Shown piece after piece: positions 37,236-46,000 of a DNA stretch of 64,000 nucleotides (position 1 is its first letter; each line of letters opens with the position of its first letter). This DNA comes from Pseudomonas helvetica (lineage in GTDB: Bacteria; Pseudomonadota; Gammaproteobacteria; Pseudomonadales; Pseudomonadaceae): contig NZ_CP150917.1 in the NCBI RefSeq assembly GCF_039908645.1, forward strand, positions 4,971,501-5,035,500, given 5' to 3'. The notes below the pieces were generated by a model, which saw only the letters and a program-made list of their open reading frames with translations, was not told the origin of the DNA and made no database searches. The position numbers were made by a program, and so were the translations under genes.

Positions 37236-37838
37236 ATGTGGCAAAGCTATGTGAACGGCCTGTTGGTCGCTGCGGGACTGATCATGGCGATCGGTACGCA
37301 AAATGCGTTCGTGCTGGCGCAAAGCCTGCGCCGCGAACATCACCTGCCGGTGGCGGCGCTCTGCGTGACCTGCGATGCGTTGCTGGTGGCCGCCGGGGTG
37401 TTCGGGCTGGCGACGATCCTCGCGCAAAATCCACTGTTGCTGGCAATCGCCCGTTGGGGCGGCGCGGCCTTCCTGCTGTGGTACGGCAGCCTGGCCCTGC
37501 GTCGCGCCTGTTCCAGGCAAAGCCTGCAACAGGGTGAAAACCAGACCGTGCGTTCATTGCGCGCGGTATTGCTCAGTGCATTGGCGGTGACCCTGCTCAA
37601 CCCTCATGTGTATCTGGACACGGTGTTGCTGATCGGCTCTCTCGGGGCCCAACAAACAGTGCCGAGCGCTTATGTGGTGGGCGCGGCCAGTGCATCACTG
37701 CTGTGGTTTTTCACCCTGGCGCTGGGTGCCGCGTGGCTGGCGCCGTGGCTGGCACGCCCGAGCACCTGGCGGACTCTCGACCTGCTGGTGGCGGTGATGA
37801 TGTTTGCCGTGGCCTTTCAACTGATCAGCGCCGCCTGA
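37236..37838 (+). CDS. argO: Amino-acid exporter, LysE/ArgO family
   Basis: The 200-residue, six-TM exporter has LIMAIGTQNAFVLAQSLRRE and the LysE-type TLLNPHVYLDTVLLIG motif. It should export arginine and/or lysine. The ATG at 37236 is chosen because MWQSYVNGLLVAAGLIMAIG is the family N-terminus and the distance to the ACT gene is 5 bp; the long upstream frame overlaps the ACT gene. Regulation by the divergent ArgP is expected. Confidence 0.9.
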   Translation: MWQSYVNGLLVAAGLIMAIGTQNAFVLAQSLRREHHLPVAALCVTCDALLVAAGVFGLATILAQNPLLLAIARWGGAAFLLWYGSLALRRACSRQSLQQGENQTVRSLRAVLLSALAVTLLNPHVYLDTVLLIGSLGAQQTVPSAYVVGAASASLLWFFTLALGAAWLAPWLARPSTWRTLDLLVAVMMFAVAFQLISAA

Positions 37839-38012
37839 ATATTACAAACGGCTCTGGAACCTCTATTCCACACAGTTGCTGCGTGGTTAAGCCGCACCCC
37901 CGGTGCTATGATCCGACACCTGCGCCGCAAAGAGTACAAACTCCCGGCGCTTGTCTGGCCGCCCGTGATCGGCCTTGCGCTCACCGCAACTGACCTGATT
38001 AGGAGAATCACC

Positions 38013-38609
38013 ATGGCTTTCGAATTGCCGCCACTGCCTTACGCACACGATGCACTGCAGCCGCACATTTCCAAGGAAACGCTGGAATATCACCACGACA
38101 AGCACCACAACACCTACGTCGTGAACCTGAACAACCTGGTGCCAGGCACCGAGTTCGAAGGCAAGACCCTGGAACAAATCGTCAAGACTTCTTCGGGTGG
38201 CATCTTCAACAACGCCGCTCAGGTCTGGAACCACACTTTCTACTGGAACTGCATGGCGCCAAACGCTGGCGGTCAACCAACCGGCGCACTGGCTGACGCA
38301 ATCAACGCGGCTTTCGGTTCGTTCGACAAGTTCAAAGAAGAATTCACCAAGACTTCGATCGGCACCTTCGGTTCCGGTTGGGGCTGGCTGGTGAAAAAAG
38401 CTGACGGTTCCCTGGCCCTGGCCAGCACCATCGGCGCCGGCAACCCGCTGACCAGCGGTGACACCCCGCTGCTGACCTGCGACGTCTGGGAACACGCTTA
38501 CTACATCGACTACCGCAACCTGCGTCCGAAGTACGTTGAAGCGTTCTGGAACCTGGTCAACTGGAAGTTCGTGGCTGAGCAGTTCGAAGGCAAAACCTTC
38601 ACCGCTTAA
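38013..38609 (+). CDS. sodB: Iron superoxide dismutase (SodB)
   Basis: The 198-residue cytoplasmic enzyme dismutates superoxide. Metal ligands are visible: His in [13 protein letters not shown], His in [13 protein letters not shown], and Asp/His in [14 protein letters not shown]. The pattern is that of the Fe type ([13 protein letters not shown] at the N-terminus). AGGAG lies 8 nt before the ATG at 38013. A strong terminator follows. The next conserved gene in P. aeruginosa is bifA, but here a 10-kb T6SS block intervenes. Confidence 0.96.
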   Translation: MAFELPPLPYAHDALQPHISKETLEYHHDKHHNTYVVNLNNLVPGTEFEGKTLEQIVKTSSGGIFNNAAQVWNHTFYWNCMAPNAGGQPTGALADAINAAFGSFDKFKEEFTKTSIGTFGSGWGWLVKKADGSLALASTIGAGNPLTSGDTPLLTCDVWEHAYYIDYRNLRPKYVEAFWNLVNWKFVAEQFEGKTFTA

Positions 38610-38623
38610 GTCTGCTTGCAGTC

Positions 38624-38652
38624 AAAAAAACCCGGCATTGCCGGGTTTTTTT
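38624..38652 (+). terminator. Rho-independent terminator of sodB
   Basis: A7, stem CCCGGC / GCCGGG with loop ATT, then T7. It is symmetric and can serve both sodB and the convergent gene at 38668. Confidence 0.95.
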
Positions 38653-38667
38653 ATGGTTGAACATCGG

Positions 38668-38961
38668 CTATTGGTGCTGGGAGGCCTCAAAACCACGCTG
38701 CTCAATCACCCCAAACACATCGGCAACATCCTGGATCATGATCCGGGCGATGTTGGTGACGGTGTTGATGTCGTTCTCGGCGTAGTCCGGCAGGCTGGTG
38801 CAAGCCATGAGGTTGAGGTACTTGAGGACGGCATTAAGGCGTTCGCTGACGCAGTTGTGGAGATCGCGTAGCGGCGCATCACTGTCGATGAGCAGGACGG
38901 GGTAATCGGTGGCGAATTGGGCCATGGGGGTGAAGCGGCGTGACGGGTTGTTCATCGTCAT
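38668..38961 (-). CDS. Small DUF6124/DUF3077-like protein
   Basis: The 97-residue protein (MTMNNPSRRFTPMAQFATDY) resembles the abundant Pseudomonas family with PLRDLHNCVSERLNAVLKYL and NDINTVTNIARIMIQDVADV. It is helical, with no signal peptide and no known function. Members often occur in many copies per genome. GAGGAAG lies 8 nt before the ATG at 38961. A long, probably structured leader precedes it. Confidence 0.7.
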   Translation of the reverse strand: MTMNNPSRRFTPMAQFATDYPVLLIDSDAPLRDLHNCVSERLNAVLKYLNLMACTSLPDYAENDINTVTNIARIMIQDVADVFGVIEQRGFEASQHQ

Positions 38962-39101
38962 AAGTAAATCTTCCTCGAATCTAAAAGAAGAGCTACCGCC
39001 GTTCGCTGCGAAACGAATGGGGTGGTAGCTATGTGCGGGTTCGCAGACCAGGGATACGAGGAACCCGGCAGACCCGAAGATCTCCCACACACAGCCACCA
39101 T
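38962..39101 (-). promoter_or_regulatory. Structured 5' leader of the DUF6124-like gene, with possible 47-codon overlapping ORF
   Basis: Arms AGCTACCGCC (38991-39000) and GGTGGTAGCT (39021-39030) pair with one mismatch and enclose a small GTTCG/CGAAAC hairpin. GGGTTC (39037-39042) pairs with GAACCC (39061-39066). On the minus strand an ORF from ATG 39101 ends in TGA at 38958 overlapping the ATG at 38961 (ATGA), but it has no ribosome binding site. I have an impression of similar leaders before related genes in other pseudomonads. Regulatory RNA is the favoured reading. Confidence 0.45.
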
Positions 39102-39526
39102 AAAACGGACTTCGGGCGTTGAGACGACCGTCGTTACTTTTTAGGGTGCTAGGTTACTACACGTATCGTAAGGGCTGCGAAACCCCGTAGCCGATTGACA
39201 TTGGCCACGGGAGAACTTTAGGCGTCGACTTTAGTGACTGCAACTGCGGTGTAGGACGGTTGCGCGGTCATTGTGGCGAGGGAGCTTGCTCCCGTTCGGC
39301 GGCGAAGCCGGCGTAAACCGGCTACTCGATGTGACTGGAGGAATGAACGCGCAGGTTTTTTGGCTGCTTCCCCCCCCGATGAGAACAAGCTCTCTCGCCA
39401 CACCGGGAGCAGTCCTACAAGTATTAGGGACATGCAAAAATCAAAAAATCGCAGCTTTCGCAGCGCCTATTTTTGAAAACAAACCTGTCCTTGCGCGTCC
39501 CTTGCAGATACCTGCCGGTGGCGTGC
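39102..39526. other. Intergenic region between DUF6124-like gene and DUF6708 array
   Basis: No gene is seen. It contains a REPIN (39271-39403) and, at 39511-39529, a 19-bp copy of the unit start of the adjacent array overlapping the last stop codon. The segment 39404-39510 is AT-rich and featureless. Confidence 0.5.
39271..39403. repeat. Decayed REPIN, GTGGCGAGGGAGC family
   Basis: The left end TTGTGGCGAGGGAGCTTGCT is intact. The right end reads GAACAAGCTCTCTCGCCACA with two substitutions. The middle carries a GGCGGCGAAGCCGGC hairpin. Confidence 0.75.
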
Positions 39527-40477
39527 TCACGCCGCATCCCTGGCCCGCGTGGCCAGTTCAGTCTCGCGTTTGGCGATGGCGGCGTCCAGTTCCGGGGAGC
39601 GTTTGGCCCACTGTTCCGGGGGTAATGGTTTTGACCACTCGATGATGTCGGGATAGGGCAAATCAGGTGGTGGCGATAATTTCCACTCTTGCAACATCAT
39701 TGCGAGCGGAGCACCCAGGAGCACAGCCCCAATTACCAGCCATAACGCCTTGCCAACTTCTTGCGCGACCAAGTGCTGTCTGATGCCATCTAAATATGCG
39801 CAACAAATGCCCCAAAAGACGTTTCTACCCCGCAGCTTTTCTCGTCCGCCCTCAAAGTCATTTGTGATTGGCAGAACGTGCGGCCCAATCTCCATATAAC
39901 TGCGCATGCACTCCCACAACGCCATGGCCGTGGTGCCGCCGCCACAGTTGAAGCCCAGTGAAAAAGGCGTGTTGTCTTCCTTGGCCTGCGGGTCTGGATT
40001 TTCGAAACCAATGATCAGTAAGCCCATCGTCGCTCTCCCCGCCTGACTGACCGACGACTGCTGGGTGGCGGCGGCCGTCACGCTTTCCCACGGGACGATC
40101 CAATACTCGCCATTGTCGCGCGGTACGCAGACTTCTCGGCGTTGTCGATTAAAACGCACGGGCAGAGGCACTTCACGGAATAGACCTTGGATCAAAATTA
40201 ATGAAGGGATACCAATGATGATTAGCGCCCCAATCCAGATCATTCCAGGCTCCGGAGTGATGTAACCCATCAGTACAAACACCACCAATGTCGGCCACAT
40301 CACCATCACCGCCGAACCGATGCTGTAGCTACCTATGTCGAGATATACCTCGTTCTTGCGCCAGATGGTGTTGAGCACATCTGAGGGTTTTCTACCTGTA
40401 GGAATGGGCAACGGCGCCAGGTAGTCATTGTGCGAAAACATCCGTTTTTTCGTGGTGCCTGCCGGTGGCGTGCTCAT
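39527..40477 (-). CDS. DUF6708-like membrane protein, array copy 3 (probable T6SS immunity)
   Basis: This 316-residue membrane protein is the last of three tandem paralogues. The N-terminus (MSTPPAGTTKKRMFSHNDYL), the central block (VRFNRQRREVCVPRDNGEYW; ATMGLLIIGFENPDP; LGFNCGGGTTAMALWECMRS) and the end (PPPDLPYPDIIEWSKPLPPE) are nearly identical to copy 2. The two TM segments at about 58-98 differ. A further TM pair lies at about 240-265. It is translationally coupled (ATGA) to the preceding tail fragment. By position after a VasX-like effector it is probably an immunity protein, by analogy with TsiV2. Its last ten residues differ from the other copies. Confidence 0.75.
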   Translation of the reverse strand: MSTPPAGTTKKRMFSHNDYLAPLPIPTGRKPSDVLNTIWRKNEVYLDIGSYSIGSAVMVMWPTLVVFVLMGYITPEPGMIWIGALIIIGIPSLILIQGLFREVPLPVRFNRQRREVCVPRDNGEYWIVPWESVTAAATQQSSVSQAGRATMGLLIIGFENPDPQAKEDNTPFSLGFNCGGGTTAMALWECMRSYMEIGPHVLPITNDFEGGREKLRGRNVFWGICCAYLDGIRQHLVAQEVGKALWLVIGAVLLGAPLAMMLQEWKLSPPPDLPYPDIIEWSKPLPPEQWAKRSPELDAAIAKRETELATRARDAA

Positions 40478-40824
40478 TGTTTGTCCTTGGGTTGCAGGTA
40501 AATCGCGCCGGGGTGGTCCTCGCCGAGCGGGTAACTCGGCACACGATCGAGTTGCGGCGTCGGGTCGGCCCGCAGCTCTATCACGCCAGTGGTGTCATTC
40601 AGGGTAAAAGCGAGTCCTAGTTCGCCGCCGATAAAAGTGCGAGCGCCGAGCATCGCGATCAATGGTGTGCGATACCGCAACCGTAGTGAAACTGTGCTGG
40701 GTGTCGTGCCCAATACGTTGCGCAGCTCTTTAAAGGGGCCACTCAAACGTAAGCCCTGACCTTCCTTGTACGGTATCCACTGACAGGTGCTGCTGGGCAA
40801 GCAGCCTTGAATATTCGCCGTCAA
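40474..40824 (-). CDS. Detached effector C-terminal tail, array copy 2
   Basis: The 116-residue frame starts at TTG (40824) overlapping the stop of the preceding DUF6708 gene (TTGA) and ends in ATGA with the next. From residue 10 it is almost identical to the last ~109 residues of the VasX-like effector (SSTCQWIPYKEGQGLRLSGP to AIYLQPKDKQ). It has no TM segment or effector N-terminus, so it is not a toxin alone. It could be expressed by reinitiation, act as a recombination donor, or be a leftover of tandem duplication. It differs from copy 1 by one residue (GCLP versus GYLP). Confidence 0.55.
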   Translation of the reverse strand: MTANIQGCLPSSTCQWIPYKEGQGLRLSGPFKELRNVLGTTPSTVSLRLRYRTPLIAMLGARTFIGGELGLAFTLNDTTGVIELRADPTPQLDRVPSYPLGEDHPGAIYLQPKDKQ

Positions 40825-41771
40825 GCCAACGCCCGCTCCGCCTGCGCGGCCAGTTCAGCCTCGCGTTTGGCGATGGCTGCTTCGAGCTCCGGGGAGCGTT
40901 TGACCCACTGTTCCGGGGGTAATGGTTTTGACCACTCGATGATGTCGGGATAGGGCAAATCAGGTGGTGGCGATAATTTCCACTCTTGCAACATCATTGC
41001 CAGCGGAGCACCCAGGAACACGGCCCCAATTACCAGCCATAACGCCTTGCCAACTTCCTGCGCGACCACGTGCTGTCTGATGCCATCTAAATATGCGCAA
41101 CAAATGCCCCAAAAGACGTTTCTACCCCGCAACTTTTCTCGTCCGCCCTCAAAGTCATTTGTGATTGGCAGAACGTGCGGCCCAATCTCCATATAACTGC
41201 GCATGCACTCCCACAACGCTATCGCCGTGGTGCCGCCGCCACAGTTGAAGCCCAGTGAAAAATGTTTGTTGTCTTCCTTGGACAGCGGGTCCGGGTTTTC
41301 AAAACCGATGATCAATAAACCCATCGTGGCTTTACCGGCCTGACTGACCGACGACTGCTGAGTGGCGGCGGCTGTCACGCTTTCCCAAGGCACGATCCAG
41401 TACTCGCCGTCGTCGCGGGGGACGCAGACCTCTCGGCGCTGACGATTGAAGCGAATAGGAAGCGGCACCTCGCGAAATAGCCCTTGGATCAACAAAAAAA
41501 TGGGGATGACCATAATGCAAGCTCCCAGAATCAATGCGTCAGGATCCTTGAGAAAGTACGCCAATCCCAAAAACAACATCACTATCGGCCACATCACCAT
41601 CACCGCCGAACCGATGCTGTAGCTGCCTATGTCGAGATATACCTCGTTCTTGCGCCAGATGGTGTTGAGCACATCTGAGGGTTTTCTACCTGTAGGAATG
41701 GGCAACGGCGCCAGGTAGTCATTGTGCGAAAACATCCGTTTTTTCGTGGTGCCTGCCGGTGGCGTGCTCAT
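40821..41771 (-). CDS. DUF6708-like membrane protein, array copy 2 (probable T6SS immunity)
   Basis: This 316-residue paralogue is nearly identical to copy 3 except for the first TM pair (IVMLFLGLAYFLKDPDALIL against TLVVFVLMGYITPEPGMIWI) and a few later residues. Its last residues (AAQAERALA) match copy 1. Both ends overlap detached tail fragments by 4 bp. The swapped TM block against a conserved soluble part suggests that the membrane segment determines which toxin is recognised. Confidence 0.75.
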   Translation of the reverse strand: MSTPPAGTTKKRMFSHNDYLAPLPIPTGRKPSDVLNTIWRKNEVYLDIGSYSIGSAVMVMWPIVMLFLGLAYFLKDPDALILGACIMVIPIFLLIQGLFREVPLPIRFNRQRREVCVPRDDGEYWIVPWESVTAAATQQSSVSQAGKATMGLLIIGFENPDPLSKEDNKHFSLGFNCGGGTTAIALWECMRSYMEIGPHVLPITNDFEGGREKLRGRNVFWGICCAYLDGIRQHVVAQEVGKALWLVIGAVFLGAPLAMMLQEWKLSPPPDLPYPDIIEWSKPLPPEQWVKRSPELEAAIAKREAELAAQAERALA

Positions 41772-42118
41772 TGTTTGTCCTTGGGTTGCAGGTAAATCGC
41801 GCCGGGGTGGTCCTCGCCGAGCGGGTAACTCGGCACACGATCGAGTTGCGGCGTCGGGTCGGCCCGCAGCTCTATCACGCCAGTGGTGTCATTCAGGGTA
41901 AAAGCGAGTCCTAGTTCGCCGCCGATAAAAGTGCGAGCGCCGAGCATCGCGATCAATGGTGTGCGATACCGCAACCGTAGTGAAACTGTGCTGGGTGTCG
42001 TGCCCAATACGTTGCGCAGCTCTTTAAAGGGGCCACTCAAACGTAAGCCCTGACCTTCCTTGTACGGTATCCACTGACAGGTGCTGCTGGGCAAGTAACC
42101 TTGAATATTCGCCGTCAA
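41768..42118 (-). CDS. Detached effector C-terminal tail, array copy 1
   Basis: This 116-residue frame has the same layout as the copy at 40474: TTG start overlapping the previous stop, ATGA at its end. Compared with the parent effector tail it differs at few positions (YKEGQG versus NKEGQG, TTPSTV versus TTPRTV, PSYPLG versus PKYPLG). High identity to the second fragment points to recent duplication of a 1294-bp unit. Confidence 0.55.
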   Translation of the reverse strand: MTANIQGYLPSSTCQWIPYKEGQGLRLSGPFKELRNVLGTTPSTVSLRLRYRTPLIAMLGARTFIGGELGLAFTLNDTTGVIELRADPTPQLDRVPSYPLGEDHPGAIYLQPKDKQ

Positions 42119-43062
42119 GCCAACGCCCGCTCCGCCTGCGCTGCCAGATCAGCCTCGCGTTTGGCGATGGCGGCTTCCAGTTCCGGGGAGCGTTTTACCC
42201 ACTGTTCCGGGGGTAATGGTTTTGACCATTCGATGATGTCGGGATAGGGCAGGTCGGGGGGCGGATTCAGTTTCCAGCGTTCAAGGACATCTATCAGTAG
42301 TGTGTTGAAAATGAAAAGCCCGCAAAACCCTTCCCACAGGGCGGTTACGAACCAGCCTCTCAATTTCGCGGCTTTGATCAGATCGTCCAGGTAAGTAGCC
42401 CATATTCCTTTTGATCTGTCGAAACGTGCGGTTTGATCCTCAACAGCCTGCGGACCAATCTCCATGTAACTGCGCATACACTCCCACAACGCCATCGCCG
42501 TGGTGCCGCCGCCACAGTTGAAACCCAGTGAAAAGTGCTTGTTATCTTCCTTGGCATGCGGGTCTGGGTTTTCGAAACCGATGATCAATAAACCCATCGT
42601 GGCTTTACCGGACTGACTGACCGACGACTGCTGGGTGGCGGCGGCCGTCACGCTTTCCCACGGCACGATCCAATACTCGCCATTGTCGCGCGGTACGCAG
42701 ACTTCTCGGCGTTGTCGATTGAAGCGCACGGGTAGGGGCACATCGCGGAGTAGCCCTTGGATTAAAAACAGTATTGGGATGCTCATAATCACTGCACCAA
42801 GAATTAACACACCTTGGCTAAAATCAGAGTTGAGATTACGAGTGAAGAAAGACATGGCTAGGACCACCATTACTCCCGGCCACATCACCATTACCGCCGA
42901 ACCTATGCTGTAGTTCCCAATATCCAAAAACACGTCGTTCTTGCGCCAAATGATGTTGAGTGCATCACAGGGTTTTCTACCCGTAGGAATCGGCAACGGC
43001 GCCAAGTAGTCATTGCGCGAAAACATCCGTTTTTTCGTGGTGCCTGCCGGTGGCGTGCTCAT
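42115..43062 (-). CDS. DUF6708-like membrane protein, array copy 1 (probable cognate T6SS immunity)
   Basis: This 315-residue paralogue directly follows the effector (ATGA overlap at 43059-43062), so it is the best candidate for the cognate immunity protein. It shares the N-terminal and central blocks with copies 2 and 3 but differs in the first TM pair (GVMVVLAMSFFTRNLNSDFS) and also in a second block, about residues 200-260 (QAVEDQTARFDRSKGIWATY; FCGLFIFNTLLIDVLERWKL). It is therefore a mosaic with two divergent segments. Location should be the inner membrane. Confidence 0.78.
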   Translation of the reverse strand: MSTPPAGTTKKRMFSRNDYLAPLPIPTGRKPCDALNIIWRKNDVFLDIGNYSIGSAVMVMWPGVMVVLAMSFFTRNLNSDFSQGVLILGAVIMSIPILFLIQGLLRDVPLPVRFNRQRREVCVPRDNGEYWIVPWESVTAAATQQSSVSQSGKATMGLLIIGFENPDPHAKEDNKHFSLGFNCGGGTTAMALWECMRSYMEIGPQAVEDQTARFDRSKGIWATYLDDLIKAAKLRGWFVTALWEGFCGLFIFNTLLIDVLERWKLNPPPDLPYPDIIEWSKPLPPEQWVKRSPELEAAIAKREADLAAQAERALA

Positions 43063-46000
43063 TGTTTGTCCTTGGGTTGCAGGTAAATCGCGCCGGGGTG
43101 GTCCTCGCCGAGCGGGTATTTCGGTACACGATCCAATTGCGGCGTAGGGTCGGCCCGCAGCTCTATCACGCCAGTGGTGTCATTCAGGGTAAAAGCGAGT
43201 CCTAGTTCGCCGCCGATAAAAGTGCGGGCGCCGAGCATGGCGATCAATGGTGTGCGATACCGCAACCTTAGTGAAACTGTGCGGGGTGTCGTGCCCAATA
43301 CGTTGCGCAGCTCTTTAAAGGGGCCACTCAAGCGTAGGCCCTGACCTTCCTTGTTCGGTATCCACTGACAGGTGCTGCTGGACAACCAATGAGGCGTCAT
43401 ATCTCGCCAAGGACGGGGCAGCTTGAAATTATTAGTCGGGCTGTTTTTGATCAGATTACGGTAGCCCTGAGTATCCACCGGGTCACCAACCATGCTCATC
43501 TCCAGATAGACACTGCCCGGCTCCGCCCCCGGTAAATCGATGGTCAGGGCATTGATGGAGCTGACGAAAGCGAGGCCGGAAGGGCCATTGCTCGGGGCCG
43601 ACTGTGAGTTGCTTTGCATACTGACCCGAGGCGAATACAGGATGCGGTACAGCCGATCGAGTTCCTCCACTTGGGTTTTCGGCGGGATAGGTGCCAGGTC
43701 CATCGCCCGGGCTTTTGACCAGCAGCAGTAACTCAGGAAGTTCTGCAGCGGAGTCTGCTGCAAGAGCGTGGTAATCAGGTGCAACGCACCCAGCACCAGA
43801 ATGATCCAGTTCAATGGTCCCATGTACTGCGTGTAACGCAAGATGGCGACTTCGACTGTTGTTGAGCCTGCCAAAGCACGAGCGGTGTAGCCAAACCCTA
43901 ACATCGCTTGGGCGCCGAAGGCCGCTACTTGTCCACCGACCACGATTTGGCGCATCTCCAACCATGGATCGACTCGATTTTTGGCGTTTTCCAATTGTAT
44001 TTTCAGCGAATCGAACTCTGCGAATGCTGCACCAGCAGATAGAAGACCAATCACCCCACCAAACAACGTAAGCGTCGGAGCCGCAGATGATCGAATAAAG
44101 AACCGATCCTTCCCAAACCCCTTCCGCACCTGGTTATCAACCACCCCCACCAAAGCCGCCGCCGCATACAACGTCGCCGACACCGTGTCATTCACCCGCC
44201 GACTGTCCATCCCCTCCAGCACCCCGGCCTGACTCAAATAGTTATGCGCATTCAGCACGTTCAACAACAACGCCGCCAACGGCACCACTCCACCGCTGTC
44301 GGTCACAAAAGGCGATCTGACAATCCGTTCCACACGCCCCATGCCTATGGCCTTCGCTGTGGCATTCACCCATTGACGAAGCCCTTCGGCCTGTTGCCCC
44401 AACAATTTCCACACCTGTCGGCCCCCCTCGGTCACGAACTGCAAACGCGTGTCGCTGCCCAGTCGGGCGGCGATGAGGATGCCCATCCATGAGCCGCTGA
44501 AGGTGCCGTCACCCTTGAGCAACAACAGTGCCGCCGCCAGCCGGTTGACCAGCACGCTCCATTGGCTGCCGGCGTCTCGGGCCATGGCCGCGATGTCGTT
44601 CAGAACCGCTGCGCTCAAAGGCGCCAGTGCCTGATGGGTGGCGCTGATGTTGTCGGAGGCCAGTGCCGCCATCAGCTCGCCCAGACGAGAGATGTCGTTA
44701 ACCGCCGCCTCGATCGAGGGCGTCCAGGCGTTGAACAGTTGTTTCAGGGCGCCGCCATCGGCGGCCCGCACGTAATCGGCGAATTGTTCGGCACCCTGGG
44801 CACGGATGCATTGGGCCGTCAGGCAACCGTTGGCCAGTTCGGTCAGCCAGTGGCGCGTCTCCAGGTCGTGGTAATCGACAAACCAGGTGCCGCTGCGGGA
44901 GCGTGTCAGGTACACGCCTCGGTCGGCAAACAACGTGGTGTGACACTGTTCGATGTGCTGATAGTGCGTCGCGGCAGTTTCGGCGAACCAGCGGTTCATG
45001 GCGTGCAGATCGATGTACTCACCGACCTTGGCACTGAAGATCTGGTTATCGATATTGGCCTGTTTTTCAGCGCGGTATTCGCGCACCAGGTATTCCACTT
45101 CGGAGTACAAGTCCGCCGGAATAAACGCCCGCACCGGGGCCACGATGTGAGTGATGCGCGCATCACGGGCGGCGACTTCGGCCTGGCTGGGCTGGCCGCC
45201 GTGCTGCCGGGCCTGGGTTTCAGCCCGGAGTGCTTCATCGAGCTGACGCTGAGTATCGAGCATGACCTGGCCCTGCTCGGGCGTGAGTTTGATGTCGCGC
45301 CCCTTGTAGCGGTAGCTGATGGACCCGGCCAATTCGGCGCCGTCTTCACTGATCAGGCTGCGCACAAAGCCGCCGATGCTCAGGCGCAGGTGGTTATCTG
45401 CGAGCCATTGCTCGTGATCCGCCTCTAGCCACTCCTGCTCGTGATTGATGTCACGCAGCACGCCCAGGTCGTCGTCCAGGCAGGCGAACACGGGAAACAA
45501 CGCCCCGGCCTTCGCCTTGGCGGTATCCAGCCAATCCTGGGTGCCCTGAGCGTCCCAGCGTTCGGCGCTCCACTCGCCCGGCACCTGATCACTGGCCTCA
45601 GGATGCCGGGCGATGACTTTCTCGCGCTCACGTGCCCGATGCATGGCGTCGGTGTAGGCCTTGATGTTGGCCTGGGTCGGGTCTTTCATCAGGGTTGCGC
45701 CCAGCGCGTCGGTGTCCTCAGCGCCCTGTTGCTGGTCAGCCTTCATCGACCGCGCATAGGTACTCGGAATGAGTTCGGCCATGACCTGAACGGCTTTTTC
45801 CAGTGGCGGACAATGCTCGGCTTGCAGTTCGTTGGCCACGGTGCGCAAGGCCAACTGGCGCATGTGCGCGCTGCGTTGGGCGCTGCTGTCGCTCAGCGAT
45901 TGGCAATGTTCCGGGCCCAGTGGGAACTCGCTGTAGAGCATCCAGGCATCGTGGACTTTTTTCAGGGCCAGGCCCGTGAGAGTGGCGTCGAGCACCTGAG

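Noticed and set aside
37908..38012. N-terminal extension of sodB to 37908
   Set aside because: The extension is not SodB-like, while AGGAG precedes the ATG at 38013 and length from there equals the family norm.
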